30,568 nucleotides of DNA from an uncultured Clostridia bacterium (GTDB lineage: Bacteria > Bacillota > Clostridia > UBA1381). Numbering within the stretch: position 1 is the stretch's first letter; every line of letters begins with the position of its first letter. The translations under genes were made by a program, and so were the position numbers. This document shows, piece by piece, positions 5,916 to 14,297 of the stretch. Where the stretch lies: assembly GCA_934487205.1 (NCBI GenBank), contig CAKSRS010000031.1, positions 1-30,568 on the forward strand, given 5' to 3'. The notes beneath the pieces are model-generated. The model was not told the origin of the DNA, ran no database searches, and saw nothing but the letters and a program-made list of their open reading frames with translations.

Positions 5916-8264
5916 ATGAATTTTAAAACAAAAAGACTTGTCGCAGCGGGACTTACTGCCGCAATGCTGCTTACAAGCACGGCGTTTGCATCGGATATGT
6001 ACGCCACGCGCGGCGAAGTTGCGGATATGCTGCTTTCGGCGGCGGACGATTACAACAAGGACGTTAAACGCAGCGACATTATAAAAGGCTACGGCGGCGA
6101 CGGCGAACTCCACGAGGATTGGAACATCAACCGCGCGGAGGCGCTTGTAATGCTGTCACGTGCATTTGGGACGCTTCCTCAGCTTACGGGGCATAACGCG
6201 CGGGTTGCGCTGAAAAGCGGCGATTTTACCGACATTCCCGATTGGGCAAAGCCGGAGCTTACACCTGTGCTGGATGCGGGCATTGCCGCGGGCACGGCGG
6301 ACGGAATTTTTTCGCCGTATGACGATGTAACAAAAGAACAAGTAGATATTTTTATAAAGCGTGCATATGCGCTTTTCGGCTCAAACGAAAAGGACGATTT
6401 TTACGCGGCGGTTAATAAGGACGCACTTAACAAGCTTGAATTAAAGCCGGGACGAATGATAGCGGGGACGCTGTATGACCTTCAGGACGACAGCATGGAA
6501 AAAGTTAACGCCATTATCAAGCAGGCGATAGAAAACGGCGGCGAAAAAGGCAGCAAGGAGCAAAAAATAGCGGATTTTTACAAAAACATTTTGGACAGCG
6601 ACAGCCGAAACAAAATCGGCGTTACACCGATAAAGCCGTATCTTGCAGACATTAATGCTGCAAAGAGCGTAAAAGAGCTCGCGGACACTCAAGCAGAACT
6701 TATCAAAAACCTTTATACGGCGCCGTTTGCGGGATTTTCCATTACCACGGATTTTAAGGACAACACAAAATATATTATGTATTTCGGAACGTGCGCACCG
6801 TATCTTACAAAAGATTTTTACCTAAACGGTACGGACGCGCAAAAGGCGAGTTACCTTAAATATTTAAAAACCATTTGCGGCATTGCCGGCGAAAATATAA
6901 CCGACGGCGAGCTTGAAAATTTTTATAATATGGAGAAAACGTTGGCGGAAAAGGAACTGAACCCCGAAGAAAACAGCAATATAGACAAGATTTACAACGT
7001 CTATACCTTTGATGAAATTCAGTCGCTTTTCCCGGACATGGATTTAAGCAAAATTTTAGAGATTACGGGACTGAAAAAAGAGGACAAAATCCTTATTACA
7101 GATGAAGAACTTACAAAGGAATTTTCAAAGCTTTACACGGACGAAAACCTCGAAATGCTCAAAACATCCGCAAAATTAAGCATACTTTTAGGTTACGGCG
7201 GTGCGCTCAATACAGAGTTTATCGACGCGGCAAACACCTTTAATCAGGAATATCTCGGTATTTCGGGAACATACACAGATGAAGAACGCGCCGTTATGAA
7301 TGTTGCGAGCGTAATGCCCGATTACATCGGCGAGATTTATGCGGAAAAATATTTCACCGAGGAGGCAAAGCAAGATGTCCTTAAAATGGTGAATGACATT
7401 ATTTCCGTTTATAAAGAGCGAATCAATAATCTTGAATGGATGAGCCCGGAAACCAAGGAAAAAGCGATTAACAAGCTTGACAAAATGGGAACCAAAATAG
7501 GCTATCCCGACAAGCACGACAGCCAGCTTGACAATGCCGAAATCAAGTCTGCATCGGACGGCGGAAGTTATTTTTATAATATCCTTGAAATCGCAAAAGC
7601 GAATATGGAATATCTGTCCGGATTGCAGGGCACAACCCCCGACAGAACAAAATGGGGCATATATCCGTACACCGTAAACGCTTGTTACAGCGCAACCGCA
7701 AACGACATCACCTTTCCCGCCGCGATACTTCAGCCGCCGATGTATGATGTGAATGCGTCTTATGAAGAAAATTTAGGCGCAATCGGATATATCATTGCGC
7801 ACGAAATCACGCATGCTTTTGACAACAACGGCGCAAAATTTGACGAAAACGGAAATGCCTCCGATTGGTGGACGAAGGAAGATTATGCGGAATTTGAAAA
7901 ACGCTGCGAAAAATTGGTGTATTTTTATGACAGACAGGAGGGTATTCCCGGTGTTCCGATGAACGGTCGGCAGACGCTAAGCGAGAACGTGGCAGACCAG
8001 GGCGCGGTGCAGTGCATCACCGAGGTTGCGTCGCGGCTTGAAAATCCCGATTATGTGAAACTTTATCACTCCATGGCAAAGGCATGGGCAAGCACAAAAA
8101 CACGCGAATTTGCAAAATATGCGGCGGGCACGGACGTTCACTCGGAGGATAAACTGCGCGTGAACCGCGTTGTTGTAAACTGCGACGAATTTTACACGGC
8201 TTTCGGCATAACCGAAAAAGACGGCATGTGGGTTGCGCCCGCCGATAGAGTAAAAATATGGTAA
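5916..8264 (+). CDS. secreted SLH-anchored M13 (neprilysin-like) metallopeptidase
   Basis: 782 residues. An N-terminal signal peptide (cleavage near residue 26, after STAFAS) is followed by SLH-type wall-anchoring repeats at about 30-150; the second is clear (FTDIPDWAKPELTPVLDAGI), the first degenerate. The M13 domain starts near DDFYAAVNKDAL. It has the zinc site HEITH (629-633), the third ligand in ENVAD (E690, D694), the substrate-binding HSEDKLRVN segment and the characteristic C-terminus DRVKIW. All catalytic residues are present, so an active zinc endopeptidase outside the cell is expected; substrates are unknown. GGAGTGG precedes the ATG. Third gene of the operon, 13 bases before the GyrI-like gene. 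Confidence 0.95.
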   Translation: MNFKTKRLVAAGLTAAMLLTSTAFASDMYATRGEVADMLLSAADDYNKDVKRSDIIKGYGGDGELHEDWNINRAEALVMLSRAFGTLPQLTGHNARVALKSGDFTDIPDWAKPELTPVLDAGIAAGTADGIFSPYDDVTKEQVDIFIKRAYALFGSNEKDDFYAAVNKDALNKLELKPGRMIAGTLYDLQDDSMEKVNAIIKQAIENGGEKGSKEQKIADFYKNILDSDSRNKIGVTPIKPYLADINAAKSVKELADTQAELIKNLYTAPFAGFSITTDFKDNTKYIMYFGTCAPYLTKDFYLNGTDAQKASYLKYLKTICGIAGENITDGELENFYNMEKTLAEKELNPEENSNIDKIYNVYTFDEIQSLFPDMDLSKILEITGLKKEDKILITDEELTKEFSKLYTDENLEMLKTSAKLSILLGYGGALNTEFIDAANTFNQEYLGISGTYTDEERAVMNVASVMPDYIGEIYAEKYFTEEAKQDVLKMVNDIISVYKERINNLEWMSPETKEKAINKLDKMGTKIGYPDKHDSQLDNAEIKSASDGGSYFYNILEIAKANMEYLSGLQGTTPDRTKWGIYPYTVNACYSATANDITFPAAILQPPMYDVNASYEENLGAIGYIIAHEITHAFDNNGAKFDENGNASDWWTKEDYAEFEKRCEKLVYFYDRQEGIPGVPMNGRQTLSENVADQGAVQCITEVASRLENPDYVKLYHSMAKAWASTKTREFAKYAAGTDVHSEDKLRVNRVVVNCDEFYTAFGITEKDGMWVAPADRVKIW

Positions 8265-8277
8265 AAGAGGTACTATT

Positions 8278-8745
8278 GTGGCATACGTATTAAATGAAGT
8301 AACATTGCGCACGAACAACTCCGCTGACGGAATGAAAAAAATAGGCGAAGTATGGCGCGATATTACAAGCGGCAAGCTGCCGATTTTGTTTGACAGCGAA
8401 CACAATTTCAGACAGGGAATTTCTCCTGTTTCAAGATACAGCAATTATGCAGCCGACGAAACGGGCGATTATGACCTGAGCATACTTGGCGTAACGGCGG
8501 ACTTTTTTGCGGAAATGGAGCAGAAAACCGCCGCCGGGGATTTTAAAAAATATGATGTAAGCGATGATAACGGCGACATAGCCGCGTGCACGAAAAATGC
8601 GTGGAAAAAAGTCTGGGCGGACACGAAAAGCGGCGTAATTAAACGCAGCTTTACCCGTGACTTTGAGAGCAGCGTCCCCGCCGAGTATACAAAGGACGGA
8701 AAAGCGCACTGTTATCTCTATATCGCAATTGAAAATAAGGCATGA
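8278..8745 (+). CDS. GyrI-like / AraC-effector-binding domain protein
   Basis: 155 residues from a GTG start with AAGAGG eight bases upstream. The whole protein resembles the stand-alone GyrI-like small-molecule binding fold: GEVWRDITSGKL, then a SRYSNYAADETGDYDLSILG strand region, an acidic central part and a C-terminal AHCYLYIAI strand. Such proteins bind drugs or other hydrophobic ligands, or act as effector domains without DNA binding. No helix-turn-helix is present. Last gene of the PAP2-XRE-M13 operon and followed by a strong terminator. Family moderately secure, ligand unknown. Confidence 0.75.
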   Translation: MAYVLNEVTLRTNNSADGMKKIGEVWRDITSGKLPILFDSEHNFRQGISPVSRYSNYAADETGDYDLSILGVTADFFAEMEQKTAAGDFKKYDVSDDNGDIAACTKNAWKKVWADTKSGVIKRSFTRDFESSVPAEYTKDGKAHCYLYIAIENKA

Positions 8746-8774
8746 AAAAGCATTACCCGAAATTTTAAAACAGC

Positions 8775-8816
8775 ACAGGGACATCGGCAGATTGCCGTTG
8801 TCCCTGTACGGTTTTT
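8775..8816 (+). terminator. strong hairpin terminator between convergent operons
   Basis: ACAGGGACATCGGCA pairs with TGCCGTTGTCCCTGT (one mismatch) around a GAT loop, then ACGG and five T residues. It ends the plus-strand operon. On the minus strand it is followed by GCTGTTTTAAAA, so it may weakly terminate the two-component operon too. Confidence 0.87.
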
Positions 8817-10087
8817 CACAAATTTAAAATAATGCAGACGGTTAAAATCCCGCCGTCAAAACTGTATTTTATGTCACCGTCATACTTTCGTACCGCCGCA
8901 AGCATGCTTGCTATTCCGATGCCGCGGTTTTTAATCATATTATTTTCTATGGAAATATCGCCGCGGCAAGGGTTACTGCACACAATAACGGTTTTATCCG
9001 CAACTGTTCGGATATCAACCTTTATCTCGCCGCCTGATTTACATTCAACACAGCCGTTCACGGCATTTTCCAAAAGATTTGACAGAACAGCGACCCAATC
9101 CATATCGGATATTGCGGTATCTTCCCCGACATCTGATTTAACGGAAACCGAAATTCCGTTTTTGCGCGCATTTGCCGAAAATCCGTCTAAAATAGCATTC
9201 ACGGTAATGTTCGGACAAAACTCGCTCAATTTTGATTTGTCCAAACTGTCATTATATTGTTCCAGATAACTCAGAGCTTCTTGAATTTCGCCGTTTTTCA
9301 GCATGGACGCGATATTTTGATTGTGATGCCGAAAATCATGGCGAACTGTTTTCGCCGACAGCTCATTTTCTCTTGCGGTTTTAAGCTGACTCTGCAAATA
9401 CGTTAAATTTTGGTTAATCAGTTCGGTATTGCTCTCCTCTAACATGGATTGAATTGTGCCGAAAATAACCCACAAAATGGATACATAAATCAAAACGGTG
9501 ATTGCGAAAAACGGGATATAGCTGTCAAAATGCCCGTAGTTTGCATTAAATAACACCAAAAATAATGCAAATACCGCCAAAAACAAAAACGATACGACCG
9601 ATATGGAATACCATGTTTTGTGGCGTTTTCCGGAAACGGCTCTCACTGCCGGGCGCAAATACCGTATATAGATTAAAGCTGTGGCAATAAACATAACCGT
9701 TCTTATAATATTTCTTGCATAATAAACGACCAGTTCCGGTGCGTCCGTCAAAAAAAATCTGCACAATATGAGTGCAATGCTCACATACATGCTGAAAATA
9801 TTCGCATAACTGATAAACAGAAAAATCTTTTTACATATCGGGTCGGCGGAAGTGAATATAAACATCAAAAACGCCATAATAATTGTACTCGTAAACGCCG
9901 CGGCATAATATGCGGCACTGTCACCATAAATAAGATAAGACAGCGTGTTAAAGCATACAAAGGCAACGCAGAACATTGAATAGATAAGTGCTGTTTTACG
10001 CGCAGAATATTTCGGTTCCGTCATTGCCCAAAATGAAATCAAGTGTGTAACTCCCATTAAAATCCATACGGAAATCATTTGTGTCAT
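8816..10087 (-). CDS. GHKL sensor histidine kinase (AgrC-like)
   Basis: 423 residues. The N-terminal ~210 residues contain six or seven membrane helices, as in peptide-sensing AgrC-type kinases. A coiled helix leads to the H-box VRHDFRHHNQN (H250 the likely phosphorylated His). The GHKL ATPase follows: N-box LSNLLENAVNGC (about 335-346) and G-box NRGIGIASM (387-395). It starts directly after the stop codon of the response regulator gene (no spacer), with GGAGG inside that gene's 3' end, so translation is coupled. No agrB/agrD-type peptide genes lie in the window, so its signal is unknown. Confidence 0.93.
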   Translation of the reverse strand: MTQMISVWILMGVTHLISFWAMTEPKYSARKTALIYSMFCVAFVCFNTLSYLIYGDSAAYYAAAFTSTIIMAFLMFIFTSADPICKKIFLFISYANIFSMYVSIALILCRFFLTDAPELVVYYARNIIRTVMFIATALIYIRYLRPAVRAVSGKRHKTWYSISVVSFLFLAVFALFLVLFNANYGHFDSYIPFFAITVLIYVSILWVIFGTIQSMLEESNTELINQNLTYLQSQLKTARENELSAKTVRHDFRHHNQNIASMLKNGEIQEALSYLEQYNDSLDKSKLSEFCPNITVNAILDGFSANARKNGISVSVKSDVGEDTAISDMDWVAVLSNLLENAVNGCVECKSGGEIKVDIRTVADKTVIVCSNPCRGDISIENNMIKNRGIGIASMLAAVRKYDGDIKYSFDGGILTVCIILNL

Positions 10088-10813
10088 TTATTTCATTGCC
10101 TCCTCCATGTAAAAATCAAAATATTGTTCCTTAACATCGTTCCTGAGTCGTCTGGGAATAGGTATACTTTGTCCGTTTATCATAATAAGTTCGGTTTGCA
10201 GAATACTTTGCACGCTCCGCAGATTTACAATATATGATGCGCCGACCGATATAAAACCCCTTATGTCCCCAAACAGCTTTTTCATATCTGCAAGGGTTTG
10301 CCTGGTTTTGATGCTTTTTCCCGATTTCAAATATATTTCAACGTTATGATTTTTCGATTCCATATACAAAACCTGATATAAATCAATGCGGTGTATTTCC
10401 CGCCCGCACGTCACGGGCACGAATAAACGTCTTTTTCTCTTTCTTATCACTCTGTCGAGCGTATCTGTCAGCCTTTCTTTTGTGAACGGTTTTTTCAGAT
10501 AGTCGTTTACATGCAGCGCAAATGCTTCAACTGCAAAATCTGAGCTTGTCGTCAGAAAAATGATGTCCGTATTGTCCTCGCTTTTGTTTTGAATTTCTTT
10601 TGCGATTTCCGTTCCCAAAATTCCCGGCATGCAGATATCAAGCAACGCAATATCCGGGACACCGTTAATATTTACATCGTCCAGCATGTCAAGAGGATTT
10701 AAGAAACATTTGATTTCAATCGGAAGTTCCGAATGTGCCGCCGCATATTCCGCCACGACCTGCCTAATGTTTTCAAGCTCATTTTTTTGGTCGTCGCATA
10801 TCATAATATTCAT
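10088..10813 (-). CDS. LytTR-family response regulator (AgrA-like)
   Basis: 241 residues. The receiver domain (about 1-120) has the acidic pair D7-D8, phosphoacceptor D59 (LLDICMPG), T88 or T89 and K107. The LytTR DNA-binding domain (about 130-235) shows RLFVPVTCGREIHRIDLYQVLYMES, then RGFISVGASYIVNLRSVQSI. An AAAGGAGG site precedes the ATG ideally. It has its own promoter (10887-10915) directly behind the polysaccharide operon and is followed by its kinase. Control of the adjacent surface-polysaccharide genes is plausible from position only. Confidence 0.94.
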   Translation of the reverse strand: MNIMICDDQKNELENIRQVVAEYAAAHSELPIEIKCFLNPLDMLDDVNINGVPDIALLDICMPGILGTEIAKEIQNKSEDNTDIIFLTTSSDFAVEAFALHVNDYLKKPFTKERLTDTLDRVIRKRKRRLFVPVTCGREIHRIDLYQVLYMESKNHNVEIYLKSGKSIKTRQTLADMKKLFGDIRGFISVGASYIVNLRSVQSILQTELIMINGQSIPIPRRLRNDVKEQYFDFYMEEAMK

Positions 10814-10870
10814 TCTTAAAACCTCCTTTCGCCGTATTTAACATATGTCCGTCAAGCCATAATTATGCCC

Positions 10871-10885
10871 CATACTGCCTGTATG
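10871..10885. promoter_or_regulatory. candidate operator, dyad at the two-component start site
   Basis: A 15-base dyad, CATAC-N5-GTATG, lies immediately downstream of the -10 box at 10887-10892, over the predicted transcription start. It could be an autoregulatory site. It does not obviously match the direct-repeat sites usual for LytTR proteins. Confidence 0.35.
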
Positions 10886-10886
10886 T

Positions 10887-10915
10887 ATTTTACGCCAAAC
10901 AGCACAATCTGTCAA
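10887..10915 (-). promoter_or_regulatory. promoter of the two-component operon
   Basis: TTGACA (10910-10915), 17-base spacer, TAAAAT (10887-10892) on the minus strand. The -35 box overlaps the TGA stop of the flippase gene, so the two-component genes can be transcribed separately from the polysaccharide operon. No terminator separates them, so read-through is also possible. Confidence 0.83.
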
Positions 10916-12438
10916 GTCTTTTTGAAAAACTCACGAGCGTGTTTACACAACGCTTTGAACTCATTGTTGTTGTAAAATAAAGCTATTACGACAATGTTCG
11001 GTATAAAAGCGCACAATAAAGCTTTTAAGCATAATCCGGTCCATTGATTTGAAATTTTGATGCTGTTACATACTGCATACACTAAGGCACAGTTTATAAT
11101 CACGGTTAACAGGTATAATATCTTCATTTTTATATATTGCAAAAACGGTTTATGAAACACTTTGCGATAAATCAGCCACGGATCATACCACACATGCGTC
11201 AGGAGTCTTGCGGCAACGGTTGCAAACAGAACGCCGGATATTCCCCATTTATCCGCAAGTGCGATTGACAAAACAATGTTTAAAACAACCATAACGGCAG
11301 GTCGGTATTTTCCCTGAACAAACAAAGCATTTGCGTTTCTGAAACTCTCATAAGGGCGCACCATGGTGATTATATAGATATCCGCCGCAAGCATAATTAC
11401 TACGTCCGTTCCCAGCAGATAATTGTTACCCAGCCACAGAGCAATAAATGGATTTAACAGCGTTATCAGCGAAGCCGTAATAAAATTTCCTATTACAAAA
11501 GACAAAAAGCACAGCATTTTAAAAACAGTATATTGTCTTTCATCGTTTTCGCTTGCCGCAAGATTTCCCACGCTCGGCTTGATTGACTCAAATACCTGTC
11601 CGAAGATGGAATCCACATTATTTACTATCATCTTATAATAAGATAAAAAACCTACAAGCGAAGTCCCGAGCATGGCGGATATAATAACACTATCCACGCC
11701 TCTTTGAAGTGCGCCGGAAATTTTGTAAATTGCCAAGGCGCGTACATTTTTAAATATTTCCTTGCGTTCCGGCAAACTGAGACTTTCACTGCACTCGCTT
11801 TTCAGCATCGGATATCTGCGGTCTGCAACCAATGAAATAATAACGTTTTGCACGATTACCATTGCTACCATTACCGCAAGATATCCTATATAACTTTTAA
11901 ATACCGTTATGGCAATGCCTTCCGAAATCGCGGTCAGTATGCAAACCGCTATTCCGATTGCCGAAACTATATGTTTTTCCTGGTTTGCTTCCAACAGCGT
12001 CGCTTTATAAACAAACAGATATGAAACTGCTGTTTTGAATACAAAAAAAACAAAAATGATATGGATATTTTCTTTTATATCGGGAACGTCTTTCACAATA
12101 TATTTGAGAAAAATCAAACAAACGATTCCGGCTGCGACGATAACATAAAAAATAATCCGATAGATTTTTTGATACAGCCGCATAAGTTTCGCAATCCGGA
12201 CATCATCTTTTTCATAAAGCGGGCGATAGAGTGCATAAGAAACAGCCGTGCCGAAACCAAGCTCCGCAACCGACAAAACCGTCAGGATATCGGTAAAAAG
12301 TGCCGAGACGCCTGTGTATTGTATTCCGAGATTTTTTATCAGTATGGTTTTTACAAAAAAATTAGAAAACAAAGTTACCAGCTGATAGCCGATTGAACAG
12401 GCAATATTACGAACTGATTTTTGCGTTCTCGAACTCAT
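10912..12438 (-). CDS. polysaccharide flippase (Wzx/MATE-like)
   Basis: 508 residues with about 12-14 hydrophobic segments and little else, matching the oligosaccharide-flippase branch of the MOP superfamily. The N-terminal region (IGYQLVTLFSNFFVKTILIK, then LSVAELGFGTAVSYALYRPL) is typical of these exporters in Firmicutes. It should move the lipid-linked repeat unit made by the upstream transferases across the membrane. AAAGGAG lies 10 bases before the ATG. Last gene of the polysaccharide operon, 26 bases after the LCP gene; its stop codon lies within the promoter of the two-component operon. Confidence 0.9.
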   Translation of the reverse strand: MSSRTQKSVRNIACSIGYQLVTLFSNFFVKTILIKNLGIQYTGVSALFTDILTVLSVAELGFGTAVSYALYRPLYEKDDVRIAKLMRLYQKIYRIIFYVIVAAGIVCLIFLKYIVKDVPDIKENIHIIFVFFVFKTAVSYLFVYKATLLEANQEKHIVSAIGIAVCILTAISEGIAITVFKSYIGYLAVMVAMVIVQNVIISLVADRRYPMLKSECSESLSLPERKEIFKNVRALAIYKISGALQRGVDSVIISAMLGTSLVGFLSYYKMIVNNVDSIFGQVFESIKPSVGNLAASENDERQYTVFKMLCFLSFVIGNFITASLITLLNPFIALWLGNNYLLGTDVVIMLAADIYIITMVRPYESFRNANALFVQGKYRPAVMVVLNIVLSIALADKWGISGVLFATVAARLLTHVWYDPWLIYRKVFHKPFLQYIKMKILYLLTVIINCALVYAVCNSIKISNQWTGLCLKALLCAFIPNIVVIALFYNNNEFKALCKHAREFFKKT

Positions 12439-12464
12439 TATAAGGCGTCTCCTTTCATAATTTT

Positions 12465-14297
12465 TTAAACCGTTACGGGTGTTTCGTCGGGCGTGTTTTT
12501 ATCCTGTGAATAATCAATATCATCACTGACGGGAATTTGTACATATACCAACAGGTCATGCATAGGCATTTTTATTTCATGATTGTACCTTTGCGTCATT
12601 TCCTTATTCATAAACATTCCGCCGCAATATTCACCGAGGATGTCCTGGTGATACACATGAACGTCACTGTTCCAGCGATATTTTTTGGATTTATATTTTT
12701 TTACGTTGGATACGGGATCCATATATATGATTTGTCTTTTTCTAAATACTATATAGCATAATGCCGACACCGACGCCGCCAAAAGGCAAAAATATATTAT
12801 CAGCAAAATCGGCGAAATCCACCATATCCATTTATGATTAATGTCCTTATCATTCATAATCTCATTAACAAGCGTGTCTATTTCCGTATGAGTGTTTAAA
12901 AGAACATTAAAGCGAAAACTTTCCTTAAACGGGGCAATGCGATTTTCGCTCGGCAGCTTGTTTACCTTAACATCATATTTAAGATAAAGCGGTAAATAAT
13001 ACAGAAGTTCCTTGTATTCATCAAAGCTGAAATCGGTCGTAAATAACGGGAAAATATCATTTACGATTGTGGATAGCCTTGTTTTTTGAAGGCTTTTGTA
13101 AAAGCCCTGCATCATCGTGTCATAGCGCTCACCTCTTGCCCAGTCGCCCTCGTTATAATATCGTATATACGCAAGGGCCTGCGGTCCGTCCAGCAAAAGT
13201 TTTCCGCTTTTTTCTTTAAGATATTTCGTTTTTACAATATCTGATGTCACACTGTAATCATCTTCCAGACTGCTTATGTACTGATTTATATACGGTACCT
13301 GATATGCTTCAACGTAGACTTCAATTCCCTTGACGGAATTAATCATTTGCATAAAGTAATTATAGTCAAGCAAAAGATAGTTATCAATCTTAAGCCCGTA
13401 ATTTTCTTCTATCGTTCGGACGGTAAGCCCGACGCCGCCGCAGTTATATGCATTTGTAAGCCTTCCGCAGCCTATCGTCGGAATGTAAACGTATGATTCC
13501 TTCAGAATTGTGGTAAAAGAAACTTCCCTGTTATTTGTGTTCACCGTGGCAAGTACCATATAGTCGGAATAAGATTTTGTCAGTTCATTGCGGTCCCAGT
13601 GGTCGGCGCCGATAAAGAGAAAATTTTTAACCCCCGGAATTGACCGAACCAACCTTTTATTATGCGTCCATGTGTAATATGCTTCTTTTTCATACTCCGT
13701 TCCGATACCGCTCGTTTCAACGTTTCCGACATGAAAATTTTTTGCAACATGCAGTTTCTGTCCGTCTTCATACCAAATGGCAAAGACTGTGTACCACCCG
13801 TTTTCGGATAATTCCACCTCGTTGGTATCGTATGCCGTTCTGTATCCGTGTCCGGTATTGTAATTAAATTTCTTCCCTGTTTCAATAAGTTCGTTCCACT
13901 GATAATTACCGTCATACACAAATCTTTCATTACCCGTATACACCCATGCAAGATATACACCGTTAATATTGTTTGGGTTTAGGGTTAAAACTTTGTTGTT
14001 CAGCTCCATTTCGGGAACAGTATCGCCGCTGCTGTTTGTGTTAACAACTTTTTCTTCGAAATAAGTTTTGTCCTCTATCGGCTCAACACCGGTTTTATAT
14101 ATTGTTCTTGCCGACAAGTCGCATATATCAAGCTTACCGTATGTATACTTTACCAAACCGTAAACCAATATCGCAATCACTATCAATAATATTATCGCAA
14201 AAACACAGTGCAGAAAATTCTTATTTCGATGTTTGTACGGATATTTTTTCCCTTTAAGAAGAAATATCAGCTTTTCGTTATCCAAATTGGTTATCAT
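12465..14297 (-). CDS. LCP-family wall-polymer ligase with an extra extracellular module and C-terminal tail
   Basis: 610 residues, longer than typical LCP proteins (300-500). Order: TM helix 28-50; a ~92-residue module at 100-191; the LytR-CpsA-Psr domain at about 222-440; a second TM at 490-517; a ~93-residue polar tail. LCP landmarks are NFLFIGADHWD, a degenerate PRD region (LKESYVYIP), NAYNCGG and LLLDGPQALAYIRYYNEGDWARGERYD, retaining arginines 379, 388 and 391. The usual RSD becomes YSD (243-245) and RQQ becomes RYD. LCP enzymes transfer lipid-linked polymers to peptidoglycan. The 100-191 module resembles the C-terminal repeats of the 26843-30568 surface protein. The ATG overlaps the preceding stop by one base (TAATG), with GGAGAG upstream. 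Confidence 0.9.
   Translation of the reverse strand: MITNLDNEKLIFLLKGKKYPYKHRNKNFLHCVFAIILLIVIAILVYGLVKYTYGKLDICDLSARTIYKTGVEPIEDKTYFEEKVVNTNSSGDTVPEMELNNKVLTLNPNNINGVYLAWVYTGNERFVYDGNYQWNELIETGKKFNYNTGHGYRTAYDTNEVELSENGWYTVFAIWYEDGQKLHVAKNFHVGNVETSGIGTEYEKEAYYTWTHNKRLVRSIPGVKNFLFIGADHWDRNELTKSYSDYMVLATVNTNNREVSFTTILKESYVYIPTIGCGRLTNAYNCGGVGLTVRTIEENYGLKIDNYLLLDYNYFMQMINSVKGIEVYVEAYQVPYINQYISSLEDDYSVTSDIVKTKYLKEKSGKLLLDGPQALAYIRYYNEGDWARGERYDTMMQGFYKSLQKTRLSTIVNDIFPLFTTDFSFDEYKELLYYLPLYLKYDVKVNKLPSENRIAPFKESFRFNVLLNTHTEIDTLVNEIMNDKDINHKWIWWISPILLIIYFCLLAASVSALCYIVFRKRQIIYMDPVSNVKKYKSKKYRWNSDVHVYHQDILGEYCGGMFMNKEMTQRYNHEIKMPMHDLLVYVQIPVSDDIDYSQDKNTPDETPVTV
13725..14000 (-). other. VY-x-G/GWY module inside the LCP protein
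   Basis: Residues about 100-191 of the LCP protein. Key positions: LTL strand, Y120-T-G122, W134, G141-K-K, G151-Y152, G167-W-Y169, F172, W175-Y176, F188-V190. The same order and spacing occur in the three C-terminal repeats of the surface protein at 26843-30568. The similarity is judged by eye. Confidence 0.65.

Noticed and set aside
7977..8444. A 155-codon antisense frame
   Set aside because: It is a shadow of the M13 peptidase and GyrI-like genes, with no ribosome site or recognisable domain.
8816..10911. Hidden AgrD-like peptide gene near the two-component genes
   Set aside because: The gaps around these genes (8746-8815, 10814-10911) hold only a terminator, promoter and ribosome site, with no small frame preceded by a ribosome site.
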